From the NCBI GenBank assembly GCA_020630875.1, contig JAHDIH010000006.1:202502-266501 (forward strand): a stretch of 64,000 nt of DNA. The letters run 5' to 3'. The first letter of the stretch is position 1, and each line of letters starts with the position of its first letter. The stretch is from Deltaproteobacteria bacterium. GTDB taxonomy: Bacteria; Myxococcota_A; Polyangia; Haliangiales; Haliangiaceae. The notes under the pieces were generated by a model. It did no database searches, had not been told where the DNA came from, and saw nothing but the letters and a program-made list of their open reading frames with translations. Shown here in pieces: positions 59,248 to 64,000 of this stretch. Both the position numbers and the translations under genes were made by a program.

Positions 59248-60663
59248 GTGGCTCAGACGCTAATCACATTTGAGGATGTTGCTTTGGGCATGCAATATCA
59301 AGAGAAGCTAGATGCCGCGGGACACGCATCTCATTGGGAGCGTGGTGCATTACCTGGCAACACGACGCATGCGTGGCAATGCGTAGTCATCGAAGCCGAT
59401 AGTCACCTAAAAGTATTGCCTCAAATCGTTCAGCAATGGCGAAATAGATTGCCAATGCCGGCGATTGTGGCTTGTACCGAAAATCAAGTCGTAGCCCAGC
59501 GCTGTCACAGCTTGGGGGTTTCGGTGATCAACTCATCGATGTCTGGTGACGTGCTTGTAAACATCATCGCTCGAGCCTACAAATTCCGCTGCAGTAGCGA
59601 GATGAGCGTCGCAATGGCATTGGCTCATCTAGAATTGAAACCGGCAGCTACCTTTGGAGACAACGCGCTGAGGATTGTTGCGCAACTACCGTCCTCGGAT
59701 TTGCAAGTAGTCAGAGCAGCCCTGCAACGAGAAGCGAATAAATATCCCTCCACTACCCAGCATTTGCAGTTTTTGCGTCATCATCGAGTGCTGACCGTAG
59801 GAGATCTTGAGTTTCTTAATCATGCCGAGGGACATCTCAGCCTCAAGTCTTTACTCAGTCTTGGGCCCATCGACGTCTGGAGGTCCGCGCGTCTTTTATG
59901 GGGATTGGTTAGCGTTGGTGCTGTGGCGCTGTCTGAAGATCCAATCGCGCTTACTCCACTATCGGTGAACACAGCGCAGCTAAGAAGAAGTCTGAGAACG
60001 AGACGCGACAGACTCGCTCGCGCCACTTACTACGATGTGCTGGAGGTATTACCTTCTGCAGAGGACCAAGAAATCGAAGTAGCAGCCAGGCAATTGGCGT
60101 TTCTGTTTCATCCGGATCAGTTCAAGAGTATCGACATTGCCGATCTCGCGCCGGTAGTCGAACCAATTTGGACTCAGGTGTTGAAGGCCCGCAAAACTTT
60201 GCTCGACATGGTGGAAAGGCGAAAATACAACGACTGGCTTCAGCAACACTTGGCTGAACTTGACACGCCTTGGTTGGCCGAGGGGGAAAATCCTGAGATC
60301 GCAAAAAGAGCGTATTCGGAAGGGCAGTCGGCACTTATGTCAGGGGATGTTCACAGGGCTGTTTCTCTTTTGGCAAAGGCGGCCCGCTGTCATCCTACTC
60401 ATCCTATTTACGAAACAACGCTATGCTGGGCTCGGTATCGGAGCAGGGCTAGTGAGCCAGGGGTGGTCACCAAAGAGCGTGAGTTGGCAGAACAGTCTCT
60501 TTTAGGGCGTCGACCATTCCCTCAAGCTCTTATGCCAACGGCTCTACTTTGCTTAGCTGACGGAAAGCCAGGACTTTCCCAGTGGTATGCACAACTTGCA
60601 CTGAAAATCGCTCCCAATTATCAACAAGCGCGGCTGTTGTTAGAGCGCATTAATGCGGGATAA
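59248..60663 (+). CDS. Pseudo-receiver / J-domain / TPR protein
   Basis: A 471-residue cytosolic protein. Residues 1-110 look like a receiver domain without the phospho-acceptor pattern (ITFEDVALGMQYQEKLDAAG, VVIEADSHLKVLPQIVQQW). Residues 110-250 form a DUF4388-linked middle part (LTVGDLEFLNHAEGHLSLKS). Residues 258-330 are a J domain: ATYYDVLEVLPSAEDQEIEV, LAFLFHPDQFK with the His-Pro-Asp intact (288-290), and an Arg/Lys-rich third helix. The C-terminus holds TPR-like units (SEGQSALMSGDVHRAVSLLA). The J domain implies Hsp70 recruitment; the whole fold is typical of deltaproteobacterial signalling. Start GTG; 16 bases after the zinc mini-protein. Confidence 0.7.
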   Translation: MAQTLITFEDVALGMQYQEKLDAAGHASHWERGALPGNTTHAWQCVVIEADSHLKVLPQIVQQWRNRLPMPAIVACTENQVVAQRCHSLGVSVINSSMSGDVLVNIIARAYKFRCSSEMSVAMALAHLELKPAATFGDNALRIVAQLPSSDLQVVRAALQREANKYPSTTQHLQFLRHHRVLTVGDLEFLNHAEGHLSLKSLLSLGPIDVWRSARLLWGLVSVGAVALSEDPIALTPLSVNTAQLRRSLRTRRDRLARATYYDVLEVLPSAEDQEIEVAARQLAFLFHPDQFKSIDIADLAPVVEPIWTQVLKARKTLLDMVERRKYNDWLQQHLAELDTPWLAEGENPEIAKRAYSEGQSALMSGDVHRAVSLLAKAARCHPTHPIYETTLCWARYRSRASEPGVVTKERELAEQSLLGRRPFPQALMPTALLCLADGKPGLSQWYAQLALKIAPNYQQARLLLERINAG

Positions 60664-60689
60664 GTGCTGTTGCCGAGGCGCTGGGCCCT

Positions 60690-61148
60690 GTGGTACCCAC
60701 AATAATCCAAGCAGCCAAGTTACATAGTTCGCAATGGTGGGTTCTCAGGTCGTACTTACTCGTGTGTGGGGCAATTCTGCTAATTGGAGCGGCGTGGTCC
60801 AACGGTGCTATCAGCGAATTGCTTGGCGCTCCTTACTTTGAGCTGTTCCGTAAGTCCAACGATTTAGTGGTAATAGGTGGACCTCTTTGGTGCATGGGGG
60901 GAGCGCTTATTTGCATTATCTTGTTTGGATTTTCTATTGCACGAAGACCCCTCTCTCTCATCTTGGGAACGGTCTGGACCTTTTTCGTGATCTGCTTTTG
61001 TTTTTACTCGCTAGGTAAGGTGTCCGTTGTAGGACTAGGTGGCGACTACCTTGCAAGCTTCAAAGCTTGCGTCATGCCGCTGGCTGGGCTTAGCGGTGCG
61101 GTGCTCGTGTGGCTTGTGGTTTGTGGTCTAGTGCTTCGGCGCAACTAG
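60690..61148 (+). CDS. Four-helix membrane protein
   Basis: A 152-residue protein from a GTG start with four hydrophobic segments (SYLLVCGAILLIGAAW, LWCMGGALICIILFGFSI, LILGTVWTFFVICFCFYSL, MPLAGLSGAVLVWLVVCGLV). No family recognised. Its stop codon lies in the second copy of a 17-bp tandem repeat. Follows the J-domain gene by 26 bases. Confidence 0.6.
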   Translation: MVPTIIQAAKLHSSQWWVLRSYLLVCGAILLIGAAWSNGAISELLGAPYFELFRKSNDLVVIGGPLWCMGGALICIILFGFSIARRPLSLILGTVWTFFVICFCFYSLGKVSVVGLGGDYLASFKACVMPLAGLSGAVLVWLVVCGLVLRRN

Positions 61149-61161
61149 TGCTTCGGCGCAA
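61128..61161. repeat. 17-bp exact tandem duplication at a convergent gene junction
   Basis: CTAGTGCTTCGGCGCAA occurs twice head to tail. Copy 1 encodes the last residues of the membrane protein on the plus strand; copy 2 encodes the last residues and stop of the lytic transglycosylase on the minus strand. With one copy removed both genes would keep the same C-termini but overlap by about 20 bases. Confidence 0.95.
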
Positions 61162-61801
61162 CTAGTTCTTTTTTGCGAAACCTGTCGTACTGCTTAAGCA
61201 CCATGCGAAGGTACTTTTGAGTATTTTTGTAAGGTGGTATTTGATTCCCATATTTTTTTAGCGAACCCGGGCCAGCGTGGTACGCCGCGATCGTTTTTAA
61301 GGTGTCGCCTTTGTAACGATTGGCGAGAATCCTTAAGTAGCGTGTGCCCCCCAAAATGCATTGCTCAGGATCGTGCGGGTCGTTAACTCCCATTTCCTTT
61401 GCTGCTGCGGGCATTAGTTGCATGAGTCCACGAGCCCCTACCGAAGAAACGACTCGCGGGTCGTAATCCGATTCTACTTTGATCACCGCACGAATTAATG
61501 TTTCAGGAATTTGGTAAAGCTGCGACGCGTTTTTAATGTAGGCGTCGTATCGAGAATACCTTGCCGGTGAACGGTCTTTGGCTGGAACCGCGTCACAACG
61601 TTCACAAGCGCCACGTTTCGCCGCAGGTTTAGAGGTTGCTGATGGCTTTTCTTTGAGTATTCGCTTCCACTTTTTTCTAGTCTTACCTTTGGGTTTGATG
61701 TTCGTGAAGTGGGTAACGCCTGCGCTGTCAATGTAGGAAAAAATATCTCCGTGGGCTGATATTGATAGAGTAAGTAGTAATATGCTTAGCCCGCGCATCA
61801 T
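61145..61801 (-). CDS. Lytic transglycosylase (SLT family)
   Basis: A 218-residue exported murein hydrolase: signal peptide MMRGLSILLLTLSISAHG, a short DUF4124-like segment (SYIDSAGVTHFTNIKP), a basic linker, and the SLT domain with AVIKVESDYDPRVVSSVGAR (catalytic Glu in ES), GLMQLMPAAAKEMG, ILGGTRYLRILANRY and IAAYHAGPGSLKKYG. It cleaves the MurNAc-GlcNAc bond with 1,6-anhydro product. Two Cys (GACERCD) lie before the domain. Likely periplasmic. Confidence 0.9.
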   Translation of the reverse strand: MMRGLSILLLTLSISAHGDIFSYIDSAGVTHFTNIKPKGKTRKKWKRILKEKPSATSKPAAKRGACERCDAVPAKDRSPARYSRYDAYIKNASQLYQIPETLIRAVIKVESDYDPRVVSSVGARGLMQLMPAAAKEMGVNDPHDPEQCILGGTRYLRILANRYKGDTLKTIAAYHAGPGSLKKYGNQIPPYKNTQKYLRMVLKQYDRFRKKELVAPKH

Positions 61802-61857
61802 TAAATTTTACCGCGAGTGCAACGTTTTCGCAAAAACCAGCGCTATTTTTTCGATTC

Positions 61858-63465
61858 TTGATAGACTTAGGCGTGACTGAGACCATTGCTACAGACTACC
61901 TCGTTCTTGGATCCGGAATATCCGGCCTCTATTTCGCTCTTAACGCTGCTGAGCACGGCAAGGTGACCATTGTCACCAAAAGAAAGGTTCGCGACAGTAA
62001 TACCAATTGGGCGCAAGGAGGAATAGCAGCGGTTCTTGGCGAGGACGACTCGGTTGACGATCATGTCGCGGATACTCTGGTTGTAGGGGACGGGCTTTGC
62101 GATGAGGAAGTGGTAAGAATTACGATTGCTGAAGGAATCGGGCACGTTCATCGCTTGGTAGAGCTTGGTACTCGTTTTGCCAGAGAAGACGATGGTAGTT
62201 TTGAACTTACAAGAGAAGGCGGCCATAACAAAAGACGGGTGGCCCATTACCAGGACATCACTGGAGCTGAGATTCAGAGGGCGCTACACGAAGCGGTTGA
62301 AAAACATCCCAATATTTCAATTTTGGAGGAGCACATTGCTATCGATCTTTTGTCTCGCGCAAAGTTCGGCAGCGAGACGGGATGCTTTGGTGCTTTCGTG
62401 CTGGATAACAAGTCGGGAAACGTCAAAGCAATCTACGCAAAAGCAACGATTCTAGCCACGGGAGGAGCGGGGAAGGTCTACGTGTATACCTCCAATCCTG
62501 ATGTGGCAACTGGCGATGGAATTGCAATGGCCTATCGCATCGGTGCCAACGTTTCCAATATGGAATTCGTCCAATTCCATCCCACCGTACTATTCCACCC
62601 CCACGCCAAATCTTTTCTGATTTCTGAAGCCTTGCGAGGAGAGGGGGGAATACTGAAGCTTCGTGACGGGTCGACGTTCATGGAAAATTATCATCCTCTT
62701 AAATCGTTGGGGCCGCGGGACGTTGTAGCGAGGGCCATCGATAATGAACTGAAGAAGTCGGGAGAACCTAGCGTTCACTTAGACATGACCCACCTTGACG
62801 ATGACTTCGTTCGCGAACGCTTCCCCAATATCGCAAGACGCTGTGCTGAACTCGGAATCGATATTACGAAAACACCTATCCCGGTGGTCCCCGCCGCTCA
62901 CTATCAATGCGGTGGTATCGAGGTTGATCACAATGGGCAAACATCAGTTCCGCATTTATTCGCAATTGGTGAAGTCGCGTGGACAGGACTTCATGGCGCG
63001 TGTCGTTTGGCGTCCAATTCACTTTTGGAAGGGCTTGTGTTTGCATCACGGGCGGCTGACGTTGTGAAGGACATCAACGATCCTTTGCCACAAGGCGAGG
63101 CGCAATGGCTCTCAGGGGATGCCACCGATTCCGACGATGCCATTGTAGTGTCTCTCAACTGGGATGAAATCAGGCGTTTGATGTGGAGCTACGTTGGAAT
63201 TGTTCGCAGCAACAAGAGACTCGAACGAGCGAGAAGAAGGATCGAGCTGCTTCGCAATGAGATTCGGGAATACTATTGGGACTTCAAGGTATCTGCAGAT
63301 ATGATCGAGCTCAGGAACCTAGCATTGGTGGCCCATCTGATTATCGAGAGTGCCTCTCGCCGGAGAGAGTCTCGGGGGCTGCATTACACGTTAGACTTTC
63401 CTGAGAAATCGGACACGGTAGAGAATACAGTGCTTCATAAAAGCGATGGTCCAAGCCCCCGCTGA
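61858..63465 (+). CDS. nadB: L-aspartate oxidase
   Basis: A 535-residue flavoprotein of NAD synthesis, oxidising L-Asp to iminoaspartate: DYLVLGSGISGLYFALNA (FAD), NTNWAQGGIAAVLGEDDS, FVQFHPTVLFHP, SEALRGEGGIL, HYQCGGIEVDHNGQTSVPHL and GACRLASNSLLEGLVF. Length matches E. coli NadB (540). The TTG start is uncertain; GTG five codons in (MTETIATDYL) is as likely. nadA and nadC are not adjacent. Confidence 0.95.
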   Translation: MIDLGVTETIATDYLVLGSGISGLYFALNAAEHGKVTIVTKRKVRDSNTNWAQGGIAAVLGEDDSVDDHVADTLVVGDGLCDEEVVRITIAEGIGHVHRLVELGTRFAREDDGSFELTREGGHNKRRVAHYQDITGAEIQRALHEAVEKHPNISILEEHIAIDLLSRAKFGSETGCFGAFVLDNKSGNVKAIYAKATILATGGAGKVYVYTSNPDVATGDGIAMAYRIGANVSNMEFVQFHPTVLFHPHAKSFLISEALRGEGGILKLRDGSTFMENYHPLKSLGPRDVVARAIDNELKKSGEPSVHLDMTHLDDDFVRERFPNIARRCAELGIDITKTPIPVVPAAHYQCGGIEVDHNGQTSVPHLFAIGEVAWTGLHGACRLASNSLLEGLVFASRAADVVKDINDPLPQGEAQWLSGDATDSDDAIVVSLNWDEIRRLMWSYVGIVRSNKRLERARRRIELLRNEIREYYWDFKVSADMIELRNLALVAHLIIESASRRRESRGLHYTLDFPEKSDTVENTVLHKSDGPSPR

Positions 63466-63499
63466 CTAGGTGGCTACTGCAGTTGCCGCGAACGTTTGT

Positions 63500-63654
63500 T
63501 GGGGGGATGTGAACAGATGGTTACTCTAAATGCTGTAAGTACAGGTAGTCTCGTCGCGTACCTCTTGGCATGGCAAATGCACTAGGTAAGGGAGCAAGGT
63601 AACTCTCTCTAAAAACAAAAATCGACAACTTGGCTATACACCATGTCACCCCCA
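63500..63654 (+). ncRNA. Candidate structured RNA with a long closing stem
   Basis: In the 300-bp gap after nadB, TGGGGGGATGTG (63500-63511) pairs with CATGTC-A-CCCCCA (63642-63654) as a 12-bp stem with one bulged A and two G-U pairs, enclosing about 130 nt that can form inner pairs (AGGTA/TACCT; GTTAC/GTAAC). A terminator-like hairpin follows within 10 bases. Size (about 155 nt), closing stem and following terminator fit a 6S-like or other regulatory RNA, but no family motif is seen. No protein frame of merit lies here. Confidence 0.35.
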
Positions 63655-63661
63655 CCTTGTC

Positions 63662-63681
63662 CAGCTGCCTTTTGGCAGCTG
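63662..63681 (+). terminator. Hairpin terminator candidate
   Basis: CAGCTGCC-TTTT-GGCAGCTG is a perfect 8-bp GC-rich stem with a 4-base loop, followed by TTCTCACTTT, a weak U tract. It lies 7 bases after the candidate RNA's closing stem and 85-105 bases before the next gene. Confidence 0.5.
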
Positions 63682-63766
63682 TTCTCACTTTCGGTTCATC
63701 CTGTTGTTCCTACGTTTCAAAATACAGACATTGGAGAAAACACTGAAAAACGGCTATGTTCCAACG

Positions 63767-64000
63767 GTGACTCGACTATTCGCTATATCTTTGTTGCTTG
63801 GTTGCGCCGTCAAAGGTGGACCTCCACCGGTTGAAGACGTCACAAAGTATTTGGCGGCAGACAAACCAACGAAAATCAAGAAACTCCTGTCTAGCCAGCA
63901 ACAGACGGTAGCGGATCGCAAGGGGTACAGTCGTTTATGGCAAGAGCGAAAAAGTGAACGCATGGCTCAAGTCGCTAAGCTGAAAGAAGGGAAGGGGCAG
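63767..64000 (+). CDS. Lipoprotein, N-terminal part (runs off the window)
   Basis: A GTG-started frame open to the window end: signal MTRLFAISLLLGCAVKGG with lipobox LLGC, then GPPPVEDVTKYLAADKP and a Lys/Gln-rich helical segment (LLSSQQQTVADRKG). An in-frame TTG 12 codons upstream is an alternative start. At least 78 residues; the rest is outside. Function unknown. Confidence 0.55.
   Translation, partial: MTRLFAISLLLGCAVKGGPPPVEDVTKYLAADKPTKIKKLLSSQQQTVADRKGYSRLWQERKSERMAQVAKLKEGKGQ

Noticed and set aside
63643..63834. A plus-strand 63-residue frame in the gap after nadB.
   Set aside because: It overlaps the hairpin terminator and the start of the lipoprotein in another frame, and has no family or signal features.

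Overview
The window is a gene-dense stretch of a Gram-negative chromosome with mid-range base composition by eye. It looks like a deltaproteobacterial or Myxococcota-type predator/scavenger lineage. The grounds are many lipoproteins with Asp-Ala-Pro linkers, two lipoproteins ending in a MYXO-CTERM-like tail (Cys, short hydrophobic helix, Arg cluster), several DUF4388 (PATAN-like) and J-domain proteins, a protein-kinase-like/ATPase/TPR giant, an omega subunit starting like the myxobacterial one, and a proteobacterial ClpS-ClpA pair and RecBCD set. The taxon is an inference; no rRNA is present. Genes are packed on both strands, often with 4-base stop/start overlaps, and GTG and TTG starts are common.

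Layout. 1-4.3 kb: 3' end of a lamin-tail lipoprotein with a 48-bp coding repeat, an HNH nuclease, a UPF0158 protein, rpoZ, a DUF4388/J-domain protein, tRNA-Leu(CAA) on the minus strand, and a DUF429 protein. 4.3-8.9 kb (minus): a GNAT, a retropepsin-like lipoprotein, then a three-gene unit of a MerA-like flavoprotein and the two glycosyltransferase families (TIGR04282, TIGR04283) usually linked to arsenosugars. 9-14.7 kb: a jelly-roll lipoprotein, then a plus-strand run of lipoprotein, gluzincin-propeller-barrel protein, histidine-kinase-like fragment and CobW GTPase. 14.7-17.3 kb (minus): an RNA-repair operon of ligase, HD-Pnk and a second ligase. 17.4-26.5 kb: TlpA thioredoxin, DUF4388 protein, an unknown membrane protein, an NAD-dependent epimerase, two tandem BNR-repeat lipoproteins, exonuclease III and an amidohydrolase-thrombospondin-OB lipoprotein.

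26.6-42.7 kb: a mini-ORF, a PHA-granule-type protein, a YfhO-like membrane protein, bioA, an M20 peptidase, a pseudokinase-ATPase, DUF938 methyltransferase, MBL hydrolase, a frameshifted alpha/beta hydrolase, a Cys-repeat lipoprotein, clpA-clpS, a second M20 peptidase and an anchor-D lipoprotein. 42.9-51 kb: small membrane proteins and lipoproteins, a TonB-like protein, and a minus-strand housekeeping operon (mpl-GNAT fusion, inositol monophosphatase, mobA, dus, unknown). 51-60.7 kb: recC-recB-recD with a zinc-finger mini-protein and a pseudo-receiver/J-domain/TPR protein. 60.7-64 kb: a membrane protein, a lytic transglycosylase, nadB, a candidate structured RNA with terminator, and the start of a lipoprotein.

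The item most worth attention is the RNA-repair operon: two different ATP-dependent ligases, both with intact nucleotidyltransferase motifs, are translationally coupled to a bifunctional end-healing HD-Pnk, so one transcript encodes all steps needed to heal and seal broken RNA. Other notable items are the Mpl-acetyltransferase fusion, the candidate 155-nt structured RNA after nadB, the HRD-less pseudokinase, and an alpha/beta hydrolase interrupted by a one-base slip in a G run.
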